The position numbers and the translations under genes were made by a program. The notes beneath the pieces were generated by a model, which searched no databases, was not told where the DNA came from, and saw only the letters and a program-made list of their open reading frames with translations. From assembly GCA_040005555.1 (NCBI GenBank), contig JBDTYT010000039.1:1-13947 (forward strand): a stretch of 13,947 nucleotides of DNA, read 5' to 3'. Of this stretch, positions 6,490-13,702 are shown one piece after another. The stretch is from JBDTYT01 sp040005555. GTDB lineage: Bacteria > Actinomycetota > UBA4738 > HRBIN12. How positions within the stretch are numbered: position 1 is the stretch's first letter; every line of letters begins with the position of its first letter.

Positions 6490-7410
6490 CTACACGGCCC
6501 CGAGCAGCCGGAGCAGCAACGCCTTCTGGGTGTGCATCCGGTTCTCGGCCTGGTCCCACACAACGGAGTGCGGACCGTCGAGCACCTCGTCCGTGATCTC
6601 CATGCCCCGATGGGCGGGCAGGCAGTGCATGACGGTCACGTCCGGCTTCGCGAGCTCCACCTTGTGCTGGTCGATGGCGTACGCGGGGAAGACGAGCGCA
6701 CGCTCGCCCGTCTCGGCCTCCTGGCCCATGCTGGCCCAAACATCCGTGTAGAGGACGTCCGCATCGGTCGAGGCCTCCAGAGGATCGGTCAGCATGGTGA
6801 CGCTCCCGCCCGTCTCGAGGGCGATCTCGCCCGCTCGGTGGACGACCTGCGGGATCGGCTCGAAGCCCGGAGGGGTCGACACCCGCACGTGCATGCCGGC
6901 CATCGCGCAGCCGAGCAGCAACGAGTGCGTGACGTTGTTGCCGTCGCCGAGGTACGCGAGCGTCCGCCCGGCCAGTTCGCCCTTGGTCTCCCGTACGGTG
7001 AGCAGGTCCGCCAGGCACTGACAGGGGTGCTCGAAGTCCGAGAGCGCGTTCACGACCGGGACGGTCGCGGCGCGGGCCAGCAGCTCGAGCCGCTCCTGCT
7101 CGAACGTGCGGAGCACGATGGCATGGACGTATCGTGACAGCACGCGGCCGGTGTCCTCGATCGTCTCGCCACGCCCGAGTTGCAGCTCGGCGGGCGAGAG
7201 CAGGAGCGAGTGTCCGCCCGCCGAGACGATCGCCATCTCGAACGAGACCCGCGTGCGCGTGGAGGGCTTCTCGAAGAGCATCGCGACGGCCCTGCCACGG
7301 AGACGATCCGCATAATCCTCGGGTTGCGCCTTCACCTTCGCCGCGAGATCGAGCAGCCCGAGCAGCTCATCCGGCGTGAGATCGCTCACGGATAGGTAAT
7401 CCTTGTCCAC
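6490..7410 (-). CDS. argF: Ornithine carbamoyltransferase
   Basis: This 306-residue enzyme makes citrulline from ornithine and carbamoyl phosphate in arginine biosynthesis. The carbamoyl-phosphate site STRTR (50-54), HPCQ (128-131), the ornithine-side LGDGNNVTHS (154-163), DVWASMG (223-229) and HCLPAHRG (262-269) are all present, which separates it from aspartate carbamoyltransferase. The GTG at 7410 (VDKDYLS) is chosen because family proteins start there. The frame runs about 90 codons further into pheT, but that part is low-complexity shadow. No Shine-Dalgarno is visible; TAGACT lies 7 bases before the GTG, suggesting a leaderless mRNA. It is the only arginine gene here, 52 bases after pheT and 37 before polX, so the other arg genes must be elsewhere or absent. 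Confidence 0.95.
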   Translation of the reverse strand: MDKDYLSVSDLTPDELLGLLDLAAKVKAQPEDYADRLRGRAVAMLFEKPSTRTRVSFEMAIVSAGGHSLLLSPAELQLGRGETIEDTGRVLSRYVHAIVLRTFEQERLELLARAATVPVVNALSDFEHPCQCLADLLTVRETKGELAGRTLAYLGDGNNVTHSLLLGCAMAGMHVRVSTPPGFEPIPQVVHRAGEIALETGGSVTMLTDPLEASTDADVLYTDVWASMGQEAETGERALVFPAYAIDQHKVELAKPDVTVMHCLPAHRGMEITDEVLDGPHSVVWDQAENRMHTQKALLLRLLGAV

Positions 7411-7417
7411 AGCGCGG

Positions 7418-7423
7418 AGTCTA
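7418..7423 (-). promoter_or_regulatory. -10-like box for argF (leaderless start)
   Basis: TAGACT on the minus strand ends 7 bases before the argF GTG, the spacing expected when transcription begins at the start codon. No -35 match is seen and no Shine-Dalgarno competes. If real, argF has its own promoter despite being only 52 bases from pheT. Confidence 0.45.
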
Positions 7424-7462
7424 TCGGGTGCCTCACTCCGGCCGCGAACGCCCGGGCGCTGA

Positions 7463-9835
7463 TCAGGCGGTACGGAGCGAGCCGCCGAACTCGCGCTCGA
7501 TGCGCTCGGCGATGCGGGAGCACACCTCGTCGACCTCGGCGTCGGTGAGCGTGCGATCTGCAGCACGGAAGTCGACGGAGAATCCCAGGCTCTTCGTGGC
7601 GGGCGGCAGCGGCGGCCCCGAAAACACGTCGAACACGGTGACCTCTCCGACGAGGTCGCCTCCGGCCTCAACGAGCGACGCATGTACCGCGCCGGCGGGC
7701 GTCGCGGCCGGGAGCGTGAACGCCAGGTCGCGATGCACGGGTGGGAACCGAGGCACGTCGCGGATCTGCAGGACCGCGGGAGCGTGCCGCATCAACGCCT
7801 CGACCTCGAGCTCGACGGCGGCCACGCGGCCGGGCAGGTCGAACGCCTCGGCCACCTTGGGATGGATCTCGCCGAGGACCCCGATCGGCTCCTCCCCGAC
7901 CATCACGAACGCGGAACGCCCGGGGTGGAACGGCGACCCCACCGGGTCGCCGAGGCTCCACGTGATGCCGAAGCCGGCCAGGAACGCCTCGAGCGCGCCC
8001 TTCGCGTCGAAGACGTCGTACCCGCGGGTCGAACCGGTCCATCCCGACTCGGCGTCGCCCGTCATCGCGAACGCCGCCTTCGGCCGCTCCTGCGGCGCAC
8101 CGTCCGCCAGGCGGAAGACGGTGCCCACCTCGAACACGGCGATGGTGCGGACCTGTCGGTAGGCGTTGCGTGTGAGCACCCGCAGCAGGCCGGGCGTCAG
8201 CCGGGTACGAAGCCATCCCTCATCGGCCGCCAGCGGGTTGAGAACGCGGATCGCATCTCGGTCATCGGTGAGCTCCAGGTCCGCCTCCGAGACGAACGGG
8301 ATGAGCCGCACCTCGCGCAGGCCCGCGCGTTCCAGCAGCGACCGGATGCGACCGGTGAACGCGTACGCCGGAGGAACACCTCCCGCTTGGCGGACGGCGG
8401 GAAGCGTGGAGGGCACGCGATCGTAACCATGCACGCGCCCGACCTCCTCGATGAGGTCCACCTCGCTTTCGAGGTCGACCCGGTAGCCGGGCACCTCGAC
8501 GGTGATGCGATCGTGCTCCTCCTCGTGCGCCATGCCGAGCCGATCGAACACCTGGGCGGCGTCGGGCGGAGCCACGTCGTAGCCGAGCAGCAGGGTGGCG
8601 CGAGACGGACGCATGGCGATCCGTCGCCGCTCCGGTGCCGAGCCCGCCTCGAGGACGCCCGCCAGCACGCGCGCCCCGCACCACGCGGCCATGAGTCCAG
8701 CGGCGCGGTCCGCGCCTCGAGGAACCGCCTCGGGGTCGACGCCGCGCTCGAACCGCTGAGATGCTTCGGTCGACAGCTCGATCCGGCGGCGCGTGCGCTG
8801 GATACCTCCACGCTCGAACGTCGCGCTCTCGAGCAGGACATCGGAGGTCTGCTCGGACACCTCGGCGAGCTCGCCCCCCATGACGCCGGCGACCGCCACC
8901 GGGCGTTCCTTGTCACAGATGAGCAGGTCATCGACGGTGAACGAGCGCTCCACGTCGTCGAGGGTCACGAGACGCTCTCCGTCCTCGGCGCGGCGGACGA
9001 CGATGCCGGGCCCCTTCAGCAGCGAGAGGTCGAACGGGTGCAACGGCTGACCGATCTCGAGCATGGCGTAGTTCGTCGCGTCGATGACCGCCGAGATCGG
9101 GCGCATCCCCGCGGCTGTCAGCCGGGCCTGTACCGCGAGCGGCGAGGGCACGTGCCGGACGCCGCGCATGATGCGCGCGAGGTACCGGGGGCAGCGATCG
9201 AGGTCGAGCACCTCGACGGTGGCCACGCCCTCGGCTGGCTCGGCGTCCTCGGTGATGGAGGTATCGGGGTGCACGAAGGGGACACCCGTCGCCGCGGCCA
9301 CCTCGCGCGCGATGCCGATCACCGACAGGAAGTCGGCACGGTTGGGGGTGACCTCGATGTCGAGCACCACGTCGTCGAGCCCGAGCGCGCTCTTGACGTC
9401 CTGCCCCGGCTCCAGGCCGGCGGGAAGGATGAGGATCCCCTCGTGGGTCGGCGCGATCCCGAGCTCCATCGGCGAGCACAGCATGCCGTTCGAGACGACG
9501 CCGCGGATCTCGCGACGGCCCAGCGGCTCGGGCAGAGCCGGTACCGATGCCCCGGGTCCGGCGAGGGGCACGAGGTCCCCCGCCCGCATGTTGCGTACGC
9601 CGACGACGACCTCCTGGTCACCCGCCCCGTTCGAGACGCGTGCAAGACACAGCTTCTCGGAGTTCGGGTGGTCGCGGACCTCGAGCACGCTGGCGACGAC
9701 GACGCCGGACAAGCCCGCCCACGGGCGCTCGATCGACTCCACCTCGGCTCCCTTGCTCGTGAGCAGATCGGCGAGCTCCTCCGCGCCGAGGTCGGTCGCG
9801 CAGCACTCGCGGAGCCACGAGAGGACGATCTTCAC
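7463..9835 (-). CDS. pheT: Phenylalanyl-tRNA synthetase beta subunit
   Basis: This 790-residue subunit pairs with PheS in the (alpha-beta)2 enzyme that charges tRNA-Phe. Domains in order: an N-terminal start (KIVLSWLRE), an EMAP/OB-type tRNA-binding domain (about 44-150, with NGMLCSPMELGI), the DIEVTPNRADFLSVIGIARE motif (159-178), the B3/B4 editing region (about 210-390), a B5 domain (about 405-475, ending EEVGRVHGYDRVPSTLP), a catalytic-like core (about 485-680) and a C-terminal ferredoxin-fold anticodon-binding domain (about 693-789, PPVHRDLAFTL). The start is GTG, overlapping the pheS stop as GTGA with GAGG 7 bases upstream. The long open frame upstream lies inside pheS and is not used. 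Length and architecture are standard. Confidence 0.96.
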   Translation of the reverse strand: MKIVLSWLRECCATDLGAEELADLLTSKGAEVESIERPWAGLSGVVVASVLEVRDHPNSEKLCLARVSNGAGDQEVVVGVRNMRAGDLVPLAGPGASVPALPEPLGRREIRGVVSNGMLCSPMELGIAPTHEGILILPAGLEPGQDVKSALGLDDVVLDIEVTPNRADFLSVIGIAREVAAATGVPFVHPDTSITEDAEPAEGVATVEVLDLDRCPRYLARIMRGVRHVPSPLAVQARLTAAGMRPISAVIDATNYAMLEIGQPLHPFDLSLLKGPGIVVRRAEDGERLVTLDDVERSFTVDDLLICDKERPVAVAGVMGGELAEVSEQTSDVLLESATFERGGIQRTRRRIELSTEASQRFERGVDPEAVPRGADRAAGLMAAWCGARVLAGVLEAGSAPERRRIAMRPSRATLLLGYDVAPPDAAQVFDRLGMAHEEEHDRITVEVPGYRVDLESEVDLIEEVGRVHGYDRVPSTLPAVRQAGGVPPAYAFTGRIRSLLERAGLREVRLIPFVSEADLELTDDRDAIRVLNPLAADEGWLRTRLTPGLLRVLTRNAYRQVRTIAVFEVGTVFRLADGAPQERPKAAFAMTGDAESGWTGSTRGYDVFDAKGALEAFLAGFGITWSLGDPVGSPFHPGRSAFVMVGEEPIGVLGEIHPKVAEAFDLPGRVAAVELEVEALMRHAPAVLQIRDVPRFPPVHRDLAFTLPAATPAGAVHASLVEAGGDLVGEVTVFDVFSGPPLPPATKSLGFSVDFRAADRTLTDAEVDEVCSRIAERIEREFGGSLRTA

Positions 9836-10878
9836 GCCACGCCCTCGAACTGTTCGAGGAACCTCACGTCGCCCTCGACGAACAGTCGCATGTCGTTCAC
9901 GCCGTGCCGCACCATGGCCACGCGCTCGATGCCTAACCCGAACGCGAACCCCGTGTAGCGCTCGGAGTCGTAGCCGCAGTTCTCGAGCACCGTCGGATGC
10001 ACCATGCCGGCGCCACCCTGCTCGAGCCACCCGTTCCCGCAGAGGCGACAGCCGACACCGCCGCACACGAAGCACGACACCGCCATCTGGGCCCCCGGCT
10101 CGACGAAGGGGAAGTAGTCCGGGGTGATCCGGGCTCGGACATCGGGGCCGAACATCTCGTGAGCGAAGGCCTCGAGCGTCCCCTTCAGGTCCGCGAGCGA
10201 GAGCCCCTCGTCGACGGCGAGGCACTCGAGTTGATGGAACACGGACAAGTGGGAAGCGTCAACGGCCTCGCGCCGATACACGCGTCCGGGGACAACGACG
10301 TGGACGGGCGGCGCCTGCGACTCCATCGTGCGGATCTGGACGGCGGAGGTTTCGGTCCGCAGCAACATGCCCGGCACATCGACGTACAACGAGTCCTTCA
10401 GCGTCCGGGCGGGATGATCGGGTGGGATGTTCAGCGCCTCGAAGTTGTGCCACTCGTCTTCGATCTCGGGGCCCTCCGCGACCCGGTACCCCATGCGCGT
10501 GAAGACCTCCACCATCTGCTGCTCCACGATCGTGAGGGGGTGCAGCGATCCAGGGCGAGGCCGTCGGCCCGGGAGCGTGATGTCGACGCCGTCGGCGGAC
10601 AACAATGCGGCCTCGGCGTCGCGGTCGAGTTCCGCGCGACGGTCGTCGAGCGCCGAACCGAGGCTGGCGCGAACCTCGTTCGCCGCCGCACCGAGCTCAC
10701 GGCGGTCACCGTCCGCGAACGAGCCGAGGGACCTCTGTACCTCGGAGAACCGCGCCTTGCGCCCGAGGACCGAGACCTTCGCCGCCTCCAGATCTTCGAG
10801 CGAGTCGGCTCGAGCGATCAGGTCGAGCCCGCGAGCGCGCTCCTCCTCGAGGATGCGTCGCGCGTCGCCCGGTTCCAT
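9832..10878 (-). CDS. pheS: Phenylalanyl-tRNA synthetase alpha subunit
   Basis: This 348-residue protein is the catalytic class II subunit of phenylalanyl-tRNA synthetase. An N-terminal coiled-coil (about 1-95) that binds tRNA is followed by the catalytic domain. Motif 2 is GRVYRREAVDASH...FHQLE (198-218) and motif 3 is GFAFGLGIERVAMVRHG (310-326). A four-cysteine knuckle, CFVCGGVGCRLC (Cys269, 272, 277, 280), lies before motif 3, as in many bacterial PheS proteins. The ATG start lacks a Shine-Dalgarno; TAGACT lies 9 bases upstream. A perfect 10-bp hairpin separates it from the upstream methyltransferase-kinase gene. pheT overlaps its end by 4 bases, so the two subunits are translationally coupled. 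Confidence 0.96.
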   Translation of the reverse strand: MEPGDARRILEEERARGLDLIARADSLEDLEAAKVSVLGRKARFSEVQRSLGSFADGDRRELGAAANEVRASLGSALDDRRAELDRDAEAALLSADGVDITLPGRRPRPGSLHPLTIVEQQMVEVFTRMGYRVAEGPEIEDEWHNFEALNIPPDHPARTLKDSLYVDVPGMLLRTETSAVQIRTMESQAPPVHVVVPGRVYRREAVDASHLSVFHQLECLAVDEGLSLADLKGTLEAFAHEMFGPDVRARITPDYFPFVEPGAQMAVSCFVCGGVGCRLCGNGWLEQGGAGMVHPTVLENCGYDSERYTGFAFGLGIERVAMVRHGVNDMRLFVEGDVRFLEQFEGVA

Positions 10879-10887
10879 GGTCTGGCG

Positions 10888-10893
10888 AGTCTA
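10888..10893 (-). promoter_or_regulatory. -10-like box for pheS (near-leaderless start)
   Basis: TAGACT on the minus strand ends 9 bases before the pheS ATG. No -35 match is evident and no Shine-Dalgarno is present, so a start site within a few bases of the ATG is plausible. It follows the 10-bp hairpin, so pheST may be transcribed separately from the upstream gene. Confidence 0.4.
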
Positions 10894-10906
10894 GCAAGGG
10901 CCCTCG

Positions 10907-10935
10907 GAGCGACCGCCTTCCCGTCGCGGTCGCTC
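10907..10935 (-). terminator. 10-bp hairpin between the methyltransferase-kinase gene and pheS
   Basis: GAGCGACCGC (10907-10916) and GCGGTCGCTC (10926-10935) are exact inverted copies separated by 9 bases. On the minus strand the hairpin begins 18 bases after the upstream stop codon and ends about 28 bases before the pheS ATG. It is the strongest simple stem-loop in the window. No T-run follows, so it could be a high-GC terminator, a processing site or a leader structure for pheS. Confidence 0.5.
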
Positions 10936-10953
10936 GGGAACACCGCTGTGCCC

Positions 10954-12384
10954 TCAGCCCTCGGCGGAGGGGATATCGAGGCGGAAGCGCAGCCCGCCGT
11001 CGACCTCGACGATCGTGGTCCCCCCTTGCGCGCGAGCAACGCCCTCGGCGACGAAGAGCCCGATCTTGCTTCCGGCGCCCGTCCCGGGCGCCCGAGGGCG
11101 GAACAGGTCCTCCGCGCCCGACAGCGTGATCTCGGTGGCGGAGCGGAACGTCTCCAGCGTGAACCTGCCGTCCCGCACCTGCGCCGTGACCACCACGGGC
11201 CCCTCACTCGTCCACCAGACGAGGGACTCGATGAACGCTTCGAGGACGAGCCGGAGGCGCTCCGGATCCACGAACGTCGTCACCTGGCCGCCCTGCCAGA
11301 CGAGGGCCGGGTGCTCGGGGTCCCGCGCGAGCGAGGCGGCGACCTTGCCCACGACGTCGCCGACGTCAACACGTTCGGGGAAGAGCTCGAGGGTGCCCGC
11401 GGCGATCCTCGCGGCGTCGACGAGCTGCTTGAGGATCGTGTTCAGGCGGTCGGTGTCGTACACGATCCCCTCGAGCATCATGGAGCGCTGCTCGGCGGCC
11501 ATCTGCTCCCACCGCGTCGAGAGCGCGTAGCCGAATCCCTTCATGGCGGTGAGAGGCGAGCGGATGTCGTGCGCCGCCGCCGCGATGACGGTCTCGAGCG
11601 CACCTGGACCGTCCTCGCGCTGCTGCCGGGTCCACTCGAACATGCAGACCGTGGCGGCCGCCGCAAGGTTCAAGGATTCGGCGCGGCCCTGGATCGGTAC
11701 GCGCACGCGCGCATCGGCGAGAGCGGCGGCTTCGGCCGGCAGCCCCCACGCCTCGTTGCCGAAGAGGAACGCGACCGGTTGCGACAGATCGAGGTCGAAC
11801 AGGTCGGCCTCGCCATCGGCGGCCGCGGCGTAGACAGCGCATCCCCGGGCGCGGAGATCTGCGAGGGCGGTTTCGGTCGAGGTCTCACGAACGACCGGCA
11901 CGTGGAACAGCGATCCCGCCGAGGCCCGCACCGTCTTTGGGTTGTACAGGTCGACGGACTCGGATGAGAACACGACCGCGTCGGCTCCGGCGGCATCGGC
12001 TGATCGAAGGACCGTGCCGGCATTCCCTGGGTCGCGCACCGCATGCAGGACGGCGACGCACTTGGGTGACTCGGCCATGCCACCCAGCTCGATGTCGACG
12101 AAGCTCGCGATCCCCACGAGACCCTGCGGTGTCACCGTGGACGTCAGCTTGCCCATGACGCCCTCGTCGACGTGCACGACCTCCACGCCACGACCGCGCG
12201 CCCGCTCTGCGAGCGGATGGTGGGGCGCGGTCACGAACAAGCTGGACAGGCCCAGCGGGTGTTCGAGGGCCTCAGCGACCGCCTGCGCGCCCTCGACGAG
12301 GAACCGCCGCTCCTGCTCGCGAACTGCGCGCTTCTTCAGCTTCACGGCTGCCGCGACCTTCGGATTGCGGAGCGAGGTGATCAC
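10954..12384 (-). CDS. SpoU/TrmH-family RNA 2'-O-methyltransferase fused to a degenerate histidine-kinase module
   Basis: This is one 476-residue ORF with two modules. Residues 1-252 are a complete SPOUT methyltransferase of the rRNA 2'-O-ribose type: an N-terminal substrate-binding part (LRNPKVAAAVKLKKR, RFLVEGAQAVAEAL), motif 1 RDPGNAGTVLRSADAAGAD (117-135), motif 2 FLFGNEAWGLP (206-216) and motif 3 IQGRAESLNLAAAATV (231-246). Residues 260-476 resemble a sensor-kinase core: an H-box AAAHDIRSPLTAMKGF with His272, a dimerisation helix pair, then an ATPase-like fold with DPERLRLVLEAF (373-384), EDLFRPR (425-431) and GTGAGSKIGLFVAEGVARAQGG (434-455). The N-box Asn and the DxGxG motif are missing. 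No sensor or membrane segment is seen. The junction is about 8 residues long with no stop. The start is GTG with GGAGG 5 bases upstream. Between rplT and pheS, where an rRNA methyltransferase is usual in Actinomycetota. The RNA target is unknown. Confidence 0.9.
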   Translation of the reverse strand: MITSLRNPKVAAAVKLKKRAVREQERRFLVEGAQAVAEALEHPLGLSSLFVTAPHHPLAERARGRGVEVVHVDEGVMGKLTSTVTPQGLVGIASFVDIELGGMAESPKCVAVLHAVRDPGNAGTVLRSADAAGADAVVFSSESVDLYNPKTVRASAGSLFHVPVVRETSTETALADLRARGCAVYAAAADGEADLFDLDLSQPVAFLFGNEAWGLPAEAAALADARVRVPIQGRAESLNLAAAATVCMFEWTRQQREDGPGALETVIAAAAHDIRSPLTAMKGFGYALSTRWEQMAAEQRSMMLEGIVYDTDRLNTILKQLVDAARIAAGTLELFPERVDVGDVVGKVAASLARDPEHPALVWQGGQVTTFVDPERLRLVLEAFIESLVWWTSEGPVVVTAQVRDGRFTLETFRSATEITLSGAEDLFRPRAPGTGAGSKIGLFVAEGVARAQGGTTIVEVDGGLRFRLDIPSAEG

Positions 12385-12420
12385 GGAGTCCTCCGGTTGG
12401 GCACGCTCGGGCCCGGGGCG

Positions 12421-12426
12421 ATTCTA
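12421..12426 (-). promoter_or_regulatory. possible -10 box for the methyltransferase-kinase gene
   Basis: TAGAAT on the minus strand differs from the TATAAT consensus at one base and lies 36 bases before the GTG start, between rplT and the fusion gene. No convincing -35 is found at 16-18 bases. It would give a leader of about 30 bases containing the Shine-Dalgarno. Confidence 0.3.
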
Positions 12427-12458
12427 AGGCGGCAGGACGACGGACCCGGGAGCCGAGC

Positions 12459-12818
12459 TCAAGCCGCGAGCGCGTCCTTCGCAGCCTGGACGAGGTTGCT
12501 GAAGGCGGCGGGATCGCGCACTGCCATGTCCGCCAAGATCTTGCGATCGACCTCGATGCCGGCTTTGGAGAGGCCGTGGATGAACCGCGAGTACGTGGAA
12601 TCGTTCTGGCGGCATGCGGCGCCGATCCGCGTGATCCACAGCCGCCGGAACTGCCCCTTGCGATCCTTGCGGTCGTTGTACGCATAGCGACCGGAGTGCA
12701 TGACCTGCTCTTTGGCCACCTTGTAGCGGCGAGAGCGACTCCCGAAGTACCCCTTGGCCTGCTCGAGGACCTCGCGGCGCTTCTTCTTCGCGTGAACCGA
12801 GCGCTTGACCCTGGCCAT
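12459..12818 (-). CDS. rplT: 50S ribosomal protein L20
   Basis: This 119-residue basic protein is an early-assembly 23S rRNA-binding protein of the large subunit. It starts MARVKRSVHAKKKRREVL and contains the family segments KGYFGSRSRRYKVAKEQV, YAYNDRKDRKGQFRRLWI and RIGAACRQNDSTYSRFI, with a normal length. A GGGGAA sequence lies 8 bases before the ATG, and rpmI ends 4 bases upstream. In other bacteria L20 represses its own operon by binding the leader or an internal RNA site; the infC leader here carries a hairpin that could serve this, but that is inference. Confidence 0.97.
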   Translation of the reverse strand: MARVKRSVHAKKKRREVLEQAKGYFGSRSRRYKVAKEQVMHSGRYAYNDRKDRKGQFRRLWITRIGAACRQNDSTYSRFIHGLSKAGIEVDRKILADMAVRDPAAFSNLVQAAKDALAA

Positions 12819-12822
12819 GAGG

Positions 12823-13007
12823 CTATTTCCCCAGCAGACGCCGGATGTTGCGCGCCTCGGCCGTGACCGCAGCCATCCCCTCGACGCGGCGCCGACGGCT
12901 GCCGCTCTTCTTCGTGAGCATGTGGTTGCCCGTGGCCTTGCGGTGCATGACCTTCCCGGTCCGGGTGATCTTGAACCGCTTCGCGGCCGAACGGTGCGTC
13001 TTCTGCT

Positions 13008-13011
<4 letters not shown>
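12823..13011 (-). CDS. rpmI: 50S ribosomal protein L35
   Basis: This 62-residue, strongly basic protein is a large-subunit ribosomal component. It begins MKQKTHRSAAKRFKITRTGK and carries the RKATGNHMLTKKSGSRRRR stretch typical of L35. Its ATG overlaps the infC TGA as ATGA, and an AGGA lies 6 bases before the start, so translation is probably coupled to infC. rplT follows after 4 bases. Length is typical for the family. Confidence 0.96.
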
Positions 13012-13559
<548 letters not shown>

Positions 13560-13565
13560 CCCGCA

Positions 13566-13575
13566 TCACCTCCCT
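13566..13575 (-). promoter_or_regulatory. very strong Shine-Dalgarno of infC
   Basis: AGGGAGGTGA on the minus strand can pair with all ten bases of the usual 16S 3' end, with one G-U wobble. It is the longest such match in the window and decides that infC initiates just downstream, near 13557-13566, not at the GTG at 13475. Confidence 0.75.
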
Positions 13576-13586
13576 ATCGACGAGAA

Positions 13587-13609
13587 CGCACCGACTGCCC
13601 GCCGGTGCG
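13587..13609 (-). promoter_or_regulatory. hairpin in the infC-rpmI-rplT leader
   Basis: CGCACCG (13587-13593) and CGGTGCG (13603-13609) form a perfect 7-bp stem with a 9-base loop, 11 bases upstream of the infC Shine-Dalgarno. A second imperfect stem-loop lies at 13614-13633 (GGAAC...GTTCC arms). The leader RNA runs from about 13632. The position suits autogenous control by L20 or IF3, but no known L20-binding motif was recognised. Confidence 0.4.
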
Positions 13610-13638
13610 CGATGGAACACGGTGAACCGTTCCCGCAG

Positions 13639-13667
13639 AGTATAAGTGCGGGTCTGGGGAGTGTCGA
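13639..13667 (-). promoter_or_regulatory. promoter of the infC-rpmI-rplT operon
   Basis: On the minus strand TCGACA (13662-13667) is followed after 17 bases by TATACT (13639-13644). Each box differs from the sigma70-type consensus at one base and the spacing is ideal. Transcription would start near 13632, giving a leader of about 70 bases before infC. It is the best promoter match in the window outside the rrn promoter. Confidence 0.7.
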
Positions 13668-13687
13668 CGCTCCACATGAAGCGGATG

Positions 13688-13702
13688 TCCCGGAGAACGG
13701 GA
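13688..13702 (-). terminator. weak hairpin after the cold-shock gene
   Basis: TCCCG (13688-13692) and CGGGA (13698-13702) form a 5-bp stem with a 5-base loop directly after the cold-shock protein stop codon and before the infC promoter. The stem is short and no T-tract follows, so termination is a guess from position. Confidence 0.25.

Noticed and set aside
7411..7683. N-terminal extension of argF upstream of the GTG at 7410
   Set aside because: It overlaps the pheT 3' end in another frame, is Arg/Ser/Pro-rich shadow, and ornithine carbamoyltransferases start at the VDKDYLS position.
7682..9958. 758-codon open frame on the plus strand over pheT
   Set aside because: Antisense shadow of pheT; no recognisable domain and compositional bias typical of high-GC antisense frames.
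11600..11650. Separate translation start for the kinase half of the fusion
   Set aside because: The in-frame ATG at codon 248 (MFEW) has no Shine-Dalgarno and lies inside the last helix of the methyltransferase, so one polypeptide is more likely.
9997..11967. 656-codon open frame on the plus strand over pheS and the methyltransferase-kinase gene
   Set aside because: It is antisense to two clear genes, has Arg/Glu/Gly/Leu-rich low-information sequence with no family motif, and arises from strong GC bias at third codon positions.
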